Positions 52,333 through 61,420 of a stretch of DNA of 64,000 bases are shown here, piece after piece. Within the stretch, counting starts at the first letter, position 1. Every line of letters begins with the position of its first letter. Source of the DNA: Jiella pelagia (GTDB lineage: Bacteria; Pseudomonadota; Alphaproteobacteria; Rhizobiales; Rhizobiaceae); assembly GCF_026898155.1 (NCBI RefSeq), contig NZ_CP114029.1:379501-443500 (forward strand), written 5' to 3'. The position numbers were made by a program, and so were the translations under genes. Below the pieces are notes generated by a model. That model was not told where the DNA came from and made no database searches. It saw nothing but the letters and a program-made list of their open reading frames with translations.

Positions 52333-53124
52333 ATGCAGGACGGGACCCTGAACCACCCGGAAGCCTCCCGCACCCCGGCTCTTTCGGTGGAGCGGGTCAG
52401 TCATTCCTACGGCCAGCGCAAGGCGCTTGACGAGGTCTCGTTCACTGTGCCGCAAGGCTCCTTCACCGCCCTGCTCGGGCCCAACGGTGCCGGCAAGTCG
52501 ACGCTGTTCTCGCTGATCACCCGGCTGTTCAACGTCCGCCACGGCGCCATCCAGATCCTCGGCTTCGATCTCAACGACGAGCCGGGGGAGGCGCTGCGCC
52601 GTCTCGGCGTCGTCTTCCAGGCCCGCACCCTCGATCTCGACCTGTCGATCAGCCAGAACCTGATCTATCACGCGGCGCTGCACGGCCTGCCGGCCTCCGC
52701 TGCAAAGAAGCGCATCGGCGAGATCCTCGCCACCTCCGAGCTGCACTCCCGCCTGAAGGAAAAGGCCCGCAACCTCTCCGGCGGCCAGTTGCGCAGCATC
52801 GAGATCGTCCGGGCCTTCATGCATCGCCCGCGGCTCATCCTGCTCGACGAGCCGACCGTCGGCCTCGACGTGCGTTCGCGCGCGGCCATCCTGACCGAGG
52901 TTCGGCGGCTGGTGAGAGACGAGGGTGTCAGCGTCCTGTGGGCAACGCATCTGATCGACGAAATCGACCAGGACGATCGCGTCGTCGTCCTGCATCAGGG
53001 CGCCGTCCGCGCCGAGGGCCTGGTGCAGCAGATCGTTGAGGCTGAACGGGCGAAGTCGATCGGCGACGCCTTCACGCGGCTGACCGGCATAAGCACCGGC
53101 GGTCTTGAGGAGGTGCGCGCGTGA
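52333..53124 (+). CDS. ABC transporter ATP-binding protein of the PQQ-associated system
   Basis: A 263-residue ATPase. Walker A: LLGPNGAGKST; signature LSGGQLRSIEI; Walker B: LILLDEPTVGLD; the switch His lies in VLWATHLIDE. It belongs to the ATPases seen in PQQ-dependent alcohol dehydrogenase gene clusters, and is followed by its permease with a 4-bp overlap. With the binding protein and the permease it would form an importer or exporter; direction and substrate are unknown. Confidence 0.93.
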   Translation: MQDGTLNHPEASRTPALSVERVSHSYGQRKALDEVSFTVPQGSFTALLGPNGAGKSTLFSLITRLFNVRHGAIQILGFDLNDEPGEALRRLGVVFQARTLDLDLSISQNLIYHAALHGLPASAAKKRIGEILATSELHSRLKEKARNLSGGQLRSIEIVRAFMHRPRLILLDEPTVGLDVRSRAAILTEVRRLVRDEGVSVLWATHLIDEIDQDDRVVVLHQGAVRAEGLVQQIVEAERAKSIGDAFTRLTGISTGGLEEVRA

Positions 53125-53975
53125 GCGACACGACACTCGAACGAGCCGGCGCCGCGCCCATGCGCCGCGGCTTTCCGCTTTCCGCCTATCTGATCTGCGC
53201 CGGCGGCATCGTCTGGCGCGAGGCGCTGCGCTTCATCCACCAGCGCGAGCGCTTCGTCTCGGCGCTGGTGCGGCCGCTCTTATGGCTGTTCATCTTCGCC
53301 GCCGGCTTCCGTCAGGTCCTCGGCGTCTCGATCATCGCGCCCTACCAGACCTACATCCTCTACGAGGTCTACATCGCCCCCGGCCTCGTCGGCATGATCC
53401 TGCTCTTCAACGGCATGCAGTCCTCGCTGTCGATGGTCTACGACCGCGAGACGGGAACGATGAAGACGCTGCTCGTCTCGCCGCTGCCGCGCTGGTTCCT
53501 CCTGGTCTCCAAGCTCTTTGCCGGCGTCGCCGTCGGCGTCGTTCAGGTCTACGTCTTCTTCGTGATCGCCTGGTTCTGGGAGGTGCAGCCGGATTGGCTG
53601 GGCTATCTGACCGCGCTGCCGGCGATCTTGCTCGCCGGGCTGATGCTCGGCGCGCTCGGAATGCTGCTCTCCTCGCTCGTCCAGCAGCTCGAGAACTTCG
53701 CCGGGGTGATGAACTTCGTCATTTTCCCGATGTATTTCGCTTCCTCGGCGCTCTATCCGCTCTGGCGCATACAGGAATCGAGCCCCCTTCTCTATACGAT
53801 CTGCCAGTTCAATCCGTTCACCCATGCGGTGGAACTGATCCGGTTTGCGCTGTATCAACGGTTCAACGGCGACGCCTTTGTGATCGTGCTCGGCTGCACG
53901 GTGCTGTTCCTGGCCGGGGCGATCATCGCCTATGATCCGGCCCGCGGCCTGATCAGCCGAAAGCGGCAGCAGTAG
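53121..53975 (+). CDS. ABC transporter permease (ABC-2 type) of the PQQ-associated system
   Basis: A 284-residue ABC-2 type permease with about six membrane helices: LVRPLLWLFIFAAGFRQVLGVSI, GLVGMILLFNGMQSSLSMVYDRETGTMKTLLVSPLPRWFLLVSKL, VQVYVFFVIAWFWEV, LPAILLAGLMLGALGMLLSSLVQQLENFAGVMNFVIFPMYFASSALYPLW and VIVLGCTVLFLAGAIIAYD. ABC-2 permeases are usually exporters, so a role in export of a solute or a cofactor is possible. Coupled to the ATPase by overlap. Confidence 0.92.
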   Translation: MSDTTLERAGAAPMRRGFPLSAYLICAGGIVWREALRFIHQRERFVSALVRPLLWLFIFAAGFRQVLGVSIIAPYQTYILYEVYIAPGLVGMILLFNGMQSSLSMVYDRETGTMKTLLVSPLPRWFLLVSKLFAGVAVGVVQVYVFFVIAWFWEVQPDWLGYLTALPAILLAGLMLGALGMLLSSLVQQLENFAGVMNFVIFPMYFASSALYPLWRIQESSPLLYTICQFNPFTHAVELIRFALYQRFNGDAFVIVLGCTVLFLAGAIIAYDPARGLISRKRQQ

Positions 53976-54015
53976 GCGGACGGCCGGCCGGACGGAACAT
54001 AACGGGAGGAACGTC

Positions 54016-54824
54016 ATGAGGGCTGAAACGATGAGAGGGCGGCTGGCTGTGGCTTTGCGAACGGCGTCGCTGGCAGCCGTCGCCATCGCCGCCACCTTTG
54101 CGCCGGCGAGCGCCCAGGACGGCGCGGCCCCGCGCGAAATACCGGAAGGCTTCGTCCTGCCCGGCCCGGCGCCGACCAACGCACCAGCCACGACCGGAGC
54201 TACCCCTGATGCCGCGGCAGCGAACCAGGGGAATTCCGGCGACGAGGGCAGCAGGAGCCCGGTAGACTTCGCCAAGGCGCCGCCGCCGGCGACGACCGAC
54301 TGGCCCTGCATGCAGCGACGGGTCGACCAGATCTCCGCCGGGCAGATCTGGAACGGCCCCCCCTGCCCGACCTCGCATCCGTCGAAGTCGGCGATGAGAT
54401 CGGCCGGCTGGTCGAGACCGTCACCGCGCGGCGCCTGCCGCTTGCCGATGCCGAGCAGGCGGTCACCGATTACCTTTCCGGCCTCTCGGAAGCCGAGCGC
54501 GAGGCGAAAGCGAGCGCCTTCGTCACCGTCATGCTCGACCGTTTCAATGCCGAACGCAGCGAGATCATGCGCGGCATCGAGCGCTACGGTGCCAAGCAGA
54601 AAGCTTTGGCGGCAAGGCTGCGCAAGGAAACGAAGGCGTTCTCGTCCCACCAGAACAACCCGACGGGCAATCCGACGGCGCTCGACGCGGCGCGCCAGCA
54701 GATGCTCTGGGACACCCGCATCTTCCAGGAGCGCCGGCAGTCGCTGAGCTTCGTCTGCGAGGTGCCGACGCTGATCGAACAGCGCGCCTTCGCCCTCGGC
54801 CGCGCGGCGGAACAGGCGCTGTGA
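54016..54824 (+). CDS. Exported protein of unknown function (homopolymer frame break)
   Basis: A 269-residue exported protein. Signal peptide LAVALRTASLAAVAIAATFAPASAQD, then a Pro/Ala-rich linker, then a helical domain: LVETVTARRLPLADAEQAVTDYLSGLSEAEREAKASAFVTVMLDRFNAERSEIMRGIERYGAKQKALAARLRKETKAF and LDAARQQMLWDTRIFQERRQSLSFVCEVPTLIEQRAF. The frame breaks in a C-run of seven at 54357-54363; adding one C joins the halves. RBS GGGAGGA before the ATG. The location after the permease suggests it belongs to the system. No family recognised. Confidence 0.7.
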
Positions 54825-54826
54825 CG

Positions 54827-55247
54827 ATGGCAGGACTTGGCGCAGGAGAGCCGGCGCGGATCAGCGTCACGCTGCGGGTTATACCGGGAGACTATGCGAT
54901 CAGTCGGCTGGAGCCCGACGCCGGCATCCCCGACTGGGCCGACGGACCGGGCTTCGTCTCGATCACGCGGACGGCGGAAGAGCCTCTCGATCCTCTGCGC
55001 TGCCGAGCGAGTGCCCCTCGGCACCCGTTCGGAGGCGGGCTGGCATGGCTTGCAGTTCGTCGGCCCATACGACTTCGGTGAGACCGGCATCGCAGCTGGC
55101 GTCCTCCAGCCTCTGGCGGCGGCCGAGATCGGCATCCTCCTCGTCTCGACCTTCGACACCGACTATCTGTTCGTGAAGATCGACCAGGCCGGCCAGGCCG
55201 CCAAAGTGCTCACCGCCGCCGGCCACGTCGTCGCGCCGGCCGGCTGA
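54827..55247 (+). CDS. ACT-domain protein (one frame break)
   Basis: A 139-residue protein with tandem ACT-like halves: RISVTLRVIPGDYAISRLEPDAGIPDWAD, SILCAAERVP, and GLQFVGPYDFGETGIAAGVLQPLAAAEIGILLVSTFDTDYLFVKIDQAGQAAKVLTAAGH. The second half is the typical CASTOR/ACT_7 pattern (STFDTDYLFV). The frame breaks at 54980-54986 (GAGCCTC); correction gives RTAEELSILCAAERV. An alternative GTG start lies 6 bp upstream. It probably binds a small ligand such as an amino acid; a role in this cluster is unclear. Confidence 0.8.
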
Positions 55248-55325
55248 GCATACGCCGCCGCGCCAGTGACGGGCCGGCGCTTGCCTTGCTCCGACCAGGT
55301 CGTCAGAAACTGCGTCTGGGAAAAA

Positions 55326-55401
<76 letters not shown>

Positions 55402-55887
55402 AGGACCGCGCTCGAAATAAAGCCTTGGCGGGCAGGATGCAACAGCAATCTTCACTTGGATCGATTCCGGCAGTGGCATGCCGCCACTCCCGGCCTGGTG
55501 CAATGGCGGATCGAGGCGAAACATCCCGCGATCGTCGCCCCCGGACGTCTTATGCCGACAAGGATCAGCACGGCCGGGACGTCGAAGAGGTGGTGCACCG
55601 GAATGGCGATCAGGCCGAGATGGAGAAGCGCCCAGATCACCGCGCCGCCGGCAATGCGAGCAACTCGCCGCCACGTTTGCACATGCGTATCGCGCCGCTC
55701 AGCCGGCGATCCGCCTGTGCAAGCGACCGGGCTGCGCGATTCGCCAAATGTCACGCGAGAATGCCTGCTCGCTTATGGTAAATTTCGGCCGTTTCGCCTA
55801 AGATGTTTTGCCAGTGGGGAAATTCGAGTTTCATCCGGCGCGGTGGCCTGTGATTGCCATGCCCTCGCATGTTTGGGAAAGGCGGTC
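55402..55887. other. Mostly gene-free stretch before the HWE kinase
   Basis: No confident gene. On the minus strand a possible small membrane protein of about 76 residues (55452-55682; GTG start, VARIAGGAVIWALLHLGLIAIPVHHLFDVPAVLILVGI) could be real, because it shows two hydrophobic segments, but it has no RBS that I can defend. The plus strand is open through the stretch without conserved sequence; this extension of the kinase frame is unlikely to be coding. Confidence 0.35.
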
Positions 55888-57645
55888 GTGAGCGTCCAAA
55901 CAGGATCAGAGGGGCAGGCCGAAGCCCGGCATCAGCGCAACAAAGTCGCGCCGTCGGCGCGATGGCGGAGGCTGACACTGTGGCGTCTTCGTCGCCGGAG
56001 AACCTTGCTCGTCCATCTCGTCGGCTTCGCCCTGATCGTCCTCGTGCCTGCCCTGTTGTTCAGCGCCTATCTGATCGTCCAGTTCTCCCAGCAGCAGCAG
56101 GAGATCGCCGCCGCGCAGGTCAACGACACGGCCGAAATCGTCTCCAATGCCGTCGACCGCGAGATCTACGGCCTCCTGACCTCCGGCCGGGTCCTGGCAG
56201 CGTCTCCAACGCTCGTCGACGATCGGCTGGGGCAGTTTCACGATCGCACTGAGGCAGCGCTGGCCGGCACTGCCACGACGGCCGAACTCGTCGACAGCAA
56301 CATGACCGTCCGCGTCGACACGCGGGAGAGTTTCCCTTCGGCCGCCGAGCGGTTCGGCGACGAGGCTCTCGTCCAGAAGGTCCTGGAGACCCAGCAGCCG
56401 TCGATTTCCGGCGTCAGCTTCCGCGAGAAGCGCGGCGAGTTCGTCTATCAGGTCGCCCTGCCCATCAGAAACGGGGCGAGGGTCAATTACGTCCTCATCC
56501 TCTCCAAGGCGACGACGTCCTTCGAGGCGGTGATCGCCGATCGCAACCTGCCGAGCCGCTGGTCGGCGATCATCAAGGACGGGGCCGGCAAGCAGGTTTT
56601 TGCCGCGGTGACCAGCGACGGGCGGACGCGGGCGCGCCAGATCTCCTACGACAATCCGTCGATCATCGAGGCCATCGGCAACGCCGGAATGGGCAACGAC
56701 CTGATCCGGGCCTCGACCGTGTCGAACCTGTCCGGCTGGACGACGACGGTGGCCGTTCCGAGCGCCGTCATCGGCAAGCCGGTCATGCGGTCCTGGCTGC
56801 TTCTCGTCGCCGTCGGCGCGCTGCTTCTCGCCTTCTCCGTCGCCCTCGGCATCACCTTCGGTCGCCGGCTTGCCGATCCGATCCTGAAACTCTCGCAGCA
56901 GGCCGAAAAGATCGGCCGCGGCGACCCGGCGACGATGATCGCCACCGACATCGCGGAGGTCGCCCAGGTCTCGAAGGTGCTGGCGCAGGCATCGCGTGAG
57001 CGGCGCGAGGCCGAAGAGCAGAACCGCTTCCTGATGCGCGAGATGAGCCATCGCGCCAAGAACCAGTATGCGCTGATCGCCGCGATCGCCCGTCGTGCCG
57101 CCAATGAGAGCGCCGACACGACGCAGTTTCTGGCGACTTTGTCCGAAGCGCTCAACTCGCTCGCGCGCTCCGCCGACCTCCTCTCCTCCGGAGGCTGGCA
57201 CAGCGTCTCCATGATCGAACTCGTCAAGACCCAGTTGCAGGCCTTCAAGTCCGGAAACGAGCAGATCCTCCACGACGGGCCGGCCATCTCCCTCAATGCC
57301 ACGGCGGCGCAGACGATCGGTCTCGCCCTGCACGAACTCGCCACCAATGCCGCGAAATACGGCGCCCTCTCTGGCCCCGAGGGCCAGGTCGCCATCACCT
57401 GGACCTGCGACGAGAAACTGACGCTGTCCTGGCGCGAGAGCGGTGGGCCTCCGGTTACGCCGCCCCGCCACTCGGGTTTCGGGACGCTGGTCACCCAGAA
57501 GATGACCGCCCGCGGGCTCGGCGGCTCCGTCGCGATGGATTATGCGACGACGGGCGTCGTCTGGATACTGACGGCCCCCCTCGACGCCGTCGTGCCGCAC
57601 CAGGAGGCGGCAGAAGGACACGACGCCGGCGGACAGAGCGACTGA
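55888..57645 (+). CDS. HWE/HisKA_2 family membrane sensor histidine kinase
   Basis: A 585-residue sensor. Two membrane helices (LLVHLVGFALIVLVPALLFSAYLIV and MRSWLLLVAVGALLLAFSVALGITFG) flank a periplasmic domain of about 240 residues. HAMP-like (DPILKLSQQAEKIGRGDPATM) then FLMREMSHRAKNQYALIAAIARRAAN, the HisKA_2/HWE phospho-acceptor motif, and HELATNAAKYGALS in the ATP domain. HWE kinases often feed the general stress PhyR pathway or single regulators. Start chosen at the GTG after GGGAAAGGCGG; the frame is open further upstream but with no conserved sequence. The in-frame GAGGCTC at 56362 is genuine here. Confidence 0.9.
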   Translation: MSVQTGSEGQAEARHQRNKVAPSARWRRLTLWRLRRRRTLLVHLVGFALIVLVPALLFSAYLIVQFSQQQQEIAAAQVNDTAEIVSNAVDREIYGLLTSGRVLAASPTLVDDRLGQFHDRTEAALAGTATTAELVDSNMTVRVDTRESFPSAAERFGDEALVQKVLETQQPSISGVSFREKRGEFVYQVALPIRNGARVNYVLILSKATTSFEAVIADRNLPSRWSAIIKDGAGKQVFAAVTSDGRTRARQISYDNPSIIEAIGNAGMGNDLIRASTVSNLSGWTTTVAVPSAVIGKPVMRSWLLLVAVGALLLAFSVALGITFGRRLADPILKLSQQAEKIGRGDPATMIATDIAEVAQVSKVLAQASRERREAEEQNRFLMREMSHRAKNQYALIAAIARRAANESADTTQFLATLSEALNSLARSADLLSSGGWHSVSMIELVKTQLQAFKSGNEQILHDGPAISLNATAAQTIGLALHELATNAAKYGALSGPEGQVAITWTCDEKLTLSWRESGGPPVTPPRHSGFGTLVTQKMTARGLGGSVAMDYATTGVVWILTAPLDAVVPHQEAAEGHDAGGQSD

Positions 57646-57834
57646 ACGCAGTTCGCATCCTCGCTTCTCGTTCACCTGCTCTTCATGGCAAGCCCGTAAT
57701 CTGCGCTCGGTCCCGCGGGACGCCCGGAAGCCAACACCGCCAGGGCCGTCAATGATTTTTGACGAAGATCGCGGTTCAATGTTCGATGACACTGCAATAG
57801 CCGATTGGCTCAGGCGCCATGCGAAAGAGCGCGG

Positions 57835-58875
57835 ATGATCGAAACCTATTCGTTCGACGGCGCCAAGGTCGTCCATGAGACGGTCGGGCCCGGCGGCTTG
57901 CCCGAGGGCGCCCTCTGGATCGACCTCCAGTCGCCCACGTCGCAAGAGATCGCCGCCGTCGAGGCGCACTGCGCGATCGCCATCCCGACCAGAGAAGAGA
58001 TGAGCGAGATCGAGGTCTCGAGCCGGCTCTATTCCGAGGACGGCGGCGACGTGATGACCGCGAGCGTCGTCCACGGCGTCCAGAGCGGCGCCCCGGCCTT
58101 CGCACCGGTCACCTTCATCCTCGCCCGCGGCCGTCTGATCACCGTCCGCTACTCAGAGCCGAAGAGCTTCCGCATCTTCGTCGCCAAGCTCTGCCGCGAC
58201 CCCGCGGCGCTGCCACCCCACCACGATCAGACGGAAGCCGGCGAGGTCGAGCGGGCCGCCGGCAAGGCGCCGACCGCCGAGCAGCTGCTCGTCGGACTGC
58301 TCGAGACGGTGATCGATCGCGTCGCCGACCTTCTGGAACTGATCTCGGCCGATCTCGACCGCATCGGCGAAGACATCTTCTCCTCCTCAGCCAGGAAGAA
58401 GCCGACGGGAACCGCCGACTTCAAGAAGCTCCTGCAGCGCATCGGCGCGGCGGGGGACCTGACATCGCGGGTGCGCGAAAGCCTGGCGACGCTCGACCGA
58501 CTGCTGCCCTTCCTGCAGCTCGTCCTCGATCGCAAGAAGGGCAATGGCATGAAGGATGGCAAGGCGCGGGTGAAGGTGATGGCGCGCGACATCCACTCGC
58601 TCAACGACTTCGTGTCGTTTCTCTCCAACAAGACGACCTTCCTGCTCGATACCACCGTTGGCATGATCTCGATCGAGCAGAACGCCATCATCAAGATCTT
58701 CTCGGTCGCCGCCGTCGCCTTCCTGCCGCCGACCCTCGTCGCATCCGTCTACGGCATGAACTTCGAGCACATGCCGGAACTCGGCTGGGACTACGGCTAT
58801 CCCTATGCGCTCTGTCTCATGGTCCTCTCGGCGGTCCTGCCAATGCTTTATTTCCGCTACAAGAACTGGCTCTGA
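57835..58875 (+). CDS. corA: CorA-type divalent metal ion transporter
   Basis: A 346-residue CorA-family protein: a large cytoplasmic N-domain, a long stalk helix, then two C-terminal membrane helices (IKIFSVAAVAFLPPTLVASVYGMNFEHMPEL and YGYPYALCLMVLSAVLPMLYFRYKNWL). The GMN signature (YGMNF) is present. It would take up Mg2+ or Co2+/Ni2+; selectivity cannot be told. The start ATG at 57835 was chosen because earlier codons are poorly supported. Apparently monocistronic. Confidence 0.9.
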   Translation: MIETYSFDGAKVVHETVGPGGLPEGALWIDLQSPTSQEIAAVEAHCAIAIPTREEMSEIEVSSRLYSEDGGDVMTASVVHGVQSGAPAFAPVTFILARGRLITVRYSEPKSFRIFVAKLCRDPAALPPHHDQTEAGEVERAAGKAPTAEQLLVGLLETVIDRVADLLELISADLDRIGEDIFSSSARKKPTGTADFKKLLQRIGAAGDLTSRVRESLATLDRLLPFLQLVLDRKKGNGMKDGKARVKVMARDIHSLNDFVSFLSNKTTFLLDTTVGMISIEQNAIIKIFSVAAVAFLPPTLVASVYGMNFEHMPELGWDYGYPYALCLMVLSAVLPMLYFRYKNWL

Positions 58876-59035
58876 TGGATCGGGACACGGCTCGATGCCA
58901 GACCGGCTGGTGCGGGCGGCCGTGGACGTGGCGAAAGGTGAACGCTGCGGTCAGCTTCGGCTTCCGGCCTTCCCACGGGGACGGCGCGTGGCCATGTGAT
59001 AAGGCCAGCAGACACTGATCATCCGATCCCGGAGC

Positions 59036-60051
59036 ATGCCGATGCCAGCCTTTTCCGTCCTCGACCTTTCGCCCGTACCGGACGGCTTCGATACGGCAGA
59101 CGCCCTGAAGAATTCCGCCGAGCCTCGCGCAACTCGCAGAACGCCTCGGCTACCAGCGCTTCTGGATGGCCGAGCATCACAACATGCCAGGCATCGCCAG
59201 CGCCGCAACGTCGGTTGCCCTGACCTACATTGCCGGCCAGACCCAGACGATCCGCGTCGGCTCGGGCGGTGTCATGCTGCCGAACCATGCCCCTCTAGTG
59301 ATCGCCGAGCAGTTCGGCACCTTGGCGACACTCTATCCGGATCGGGTCGATCTTGGCCTCGGCAGAGCGCCGGGAACGGACATGATGACGGCGCGGGCGC
59401 TTCGCCGCAATCTCGAGGCGAGCGACAGCTTTCCCCAGGACGTTCTGGAATTGATGCTCTATTTCGAGCCGTCGAGCGCCGGCCAGAAGCTCCGGGCGAT
59501 CCCCGGCGAGGGCACGCGGATCCCGGTCTTCATCCTCGGATCGAGCCTCTACGGGGCGCAGCTCGCCGCCCATCTCGGCCTGCCCTACGCCTTCGCCTCG
59601 CATTTCGCGCCGGCTGCCCTCGATCAGGCGGTCGAGATCTACCGCGAGACCTACCGCCCCTCCGAGCGCCATCCCGAGCCCTACTTCATTCTCGCCGCCA
59701 ATGTCTTCGCGGCCGATACGGACGAAGAAGGCGCTCTTCTCAAGAGCCTCGATGGAGCAGGCCTTCGTCAATCTGCGCACCGGCAATCCCGGCAAGCTGC
59801 CGCGTCCGGTCGCAGGATACTATCAATCGCTGGAGAGGCCGGCGCGGGGCATGCTCGACGAGGCGCTGGCGATCTCTGCGGTCGGCGCACCGGCTTCGGT
59901 CGAACGGCAGATGGCAGCACTCGTCGCTCGCTACCGACCGGACGAGGTCATCCTCACCGGGCAGATTCACGACCACGCCGCGCGGCTGAAATCCTTCGAG
60001 ATCGCGGCGCATGCGATGAAGCGCATCAGTGCGGCGCGGCAGGCGGCCTGA
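59036..60051 (+). CDS. Luciferase-like flavin monooxygenase (LLM class), two frame breaks
   Basis: A 337-residue flavin-dependent oxidoreductase of the MsnO8/YhbW-like group: [88 protein letters not shown]. The frame breaks twice, at 59120-59126 and 59744-59750 (GAGCCTC both). Removing one base from each reads [13 protein letters not shown] and [19 protein letters not shown] and yields a complete protein of family length. Both breaks occur at the same motif as elsewhere in the window. Substrate unknown. Confidence 0.88.
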
Positions 60052-60163
60052 AGTGCTCGTCCTTCCGGCTTGAAGACGCGACGATCCAGCTCGCACTTTT
60101 TATTGCTGCCTGAGTGCGTTAGAGCCTCCTCCTCGGTTTGAACCGACCGCATGGGGGAGAAGC

Positions 60164-61420
60164 ATGATCACGCGCCGGCTCGTCTGCTTCTTTCCCGGCT
60201 TCGAGCCGCTGCGGGGCGAAGCGCATCTCAGGCGCTTTCGCCGCGGCACGGAGAGCGCGGCGGCTCTGTGGAATCTGACGGTCGGCGTCGAAGAACCCGC
60301 CGAAGGAAAAGGGCACGCAGGCCTTTTTCCCCGCCTGAACGTCCGGCTCGGCGGCGCGGCGGCGGGCAGTTCACCCTGGCGGACCGACACCGAGATCGTC
60401 TTCTTCGACTGGGGCGATCTGATCTTGTCGTATGCCGCCCGGCCATTCTGGCAGCGGATTTTCACCGGCTATGTCGCCCTCGCCGATTTCCTCGTGACCG
60501 GCACGGTGTTCCGCTATTTCCAGGTGAGCTGGCGCTATGGCCTGTTTTATCTGTTTCCGATCGTCGTCCTCGCCGCTGCCCTGGCTCTGGGCATGCTCGT
60601 GGGATCGCTCACCGCAGGCCTTGCGACCGGTCTCGGCGCCCTCGCCGCGACGATCCTGGGCGTAGCGGTTGCCCTCGCCGTCGTCGTTGGTCTGTTCTTC
60701 CTCGCCCATCGGAAGCTGCATCTTCTGACCGCCCTCGACGACTGGGCGATGGCCAGCGACATCTGCCGCGAGCGCAACGAGGCCGTTCGCGGCCGCATTC
60801 GCCTTCAGGCGCAGGAACTCGCCTCGCGCCTCGCCGACGGCGCAGAGCGGCCCGGCACCGAACTCGTCGTCGCAGCTCACAGCCTCGGCGCCGTCCTGGC
60901 CGTGATGACGCTCGACGCGGCGCTGGGCCGACCGCAACTTGCGGGCCTCAAGCCGCATCTTCTCACCGTCGGCTCCAGCCTGATGAAGACCGCGCTGCAT
61001 CCGGCGGCGCGCCCGCAACGGGCGGCAGTCGGGCGCCTCGTCGCCGAACGGCTCGTTGCATGGACGGATTGCCAGGGGCTCTCCGACCCGATCAACTTCT
61101 ACAAGTCCAATCCGGCAACATCCCTCGGCATCGAGGAAGGCCGGACGCCCCGGGTGGTGCGGGTCCATTTCAAGAAACTTGTGAAGCCGGAGACCTACAA
61201 GCGCATCAAGCGCGACTTTTTCCGCCTGCACCGACAGTTCGTGCTGCCGGTGGAAAGGCGTGCGCCCTACTCGTTCCATATGCTGCTCACCGGCCCGCAT
61301 CCGCTCGGCGACTTCGCCTATGAAGGCAGCGTCGACCGACCGCCGCTAAAGGCACAGCCGGAACCGCCGAAGGACATTTCCGCCGCCCGGGCGCCGGCAA
61401 AGCAAGGGAGCGCATCATGA
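60164..61420 (+). CDS. Membrane-anchored alpha/beta-hydrolase-like protein
   Basis: A 418-residue protein. After a conserved start (RLVCFFPGFEPLRGEAHLRRF, in which FFPGFEP resembles a hydrolase oxyanion segment) there are two to three membrane helices (YGLFYLFPIVVLAAALALGMLVGSLTAGLATGLG and ATILGVAVALAVVVGLFFLAH). The segment ELVVAAHSLGAVLAVMTLDAAL contains the AHSLG nucleophile elbow of lipase-like alpha/beta hydrolases; the later GSSLMKTALHPAARPQ could hold further active-site residues. It overlaps the following methyltransferase gene by 4 bp, suggesting a joint role in lipid modification, which is inferred. Confidence 0.75.
   Translation: MITRRLVCFFPGFEPLRGEAHLRRFRRGTESAAALWNLTVGVEEPAEGKGHAGLFPRLNVRLGGAAAGSSPWRTDTEIVFFDWGDLILSYAARPFWQRIFTGYVALADFLVTGTVFRYFQVSWRYGLFYLFPIVVLAAALALGMLVGSLTAGLATGLGALAATILGVAVALAVVVGLFFLAHRKLHLLTALDDWAMASDICRERNEAVRGRIRLQAQELASRLADGAERPGTELVVAAHSLGAVLAVMTLDAALGRPQLAGLKPHLLTVGSSLMKTALHPAARPQRAAVGRLVAERLVAWTDCQGLSDPINFYKSNPATSLGIEEGRTPRVVRVHFKKLVKPETYKRIKRDFFRLHRQFVLPVERRAPYSFHMLLTGPHPLGDFAYEGSVDRPPLKAQPEPPKDISAARAPAKQGSAS

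Noticed and set aside
55456..55887. Extended N-terminus of the HWE kinase upstream of the GTG at 55888
   Set aside because: The open frame has no conserved sequence and contains no plausible start with an RBS; it arises from high GC.
56362..56368. GAGGCTC inside the HWE kinase as another GAGCTC insertion
   Set aside because: The reading frame is continuous and conserved through it, so here the 7-mer is native. The same holds for GAGCCTC at 22570 and 19538.
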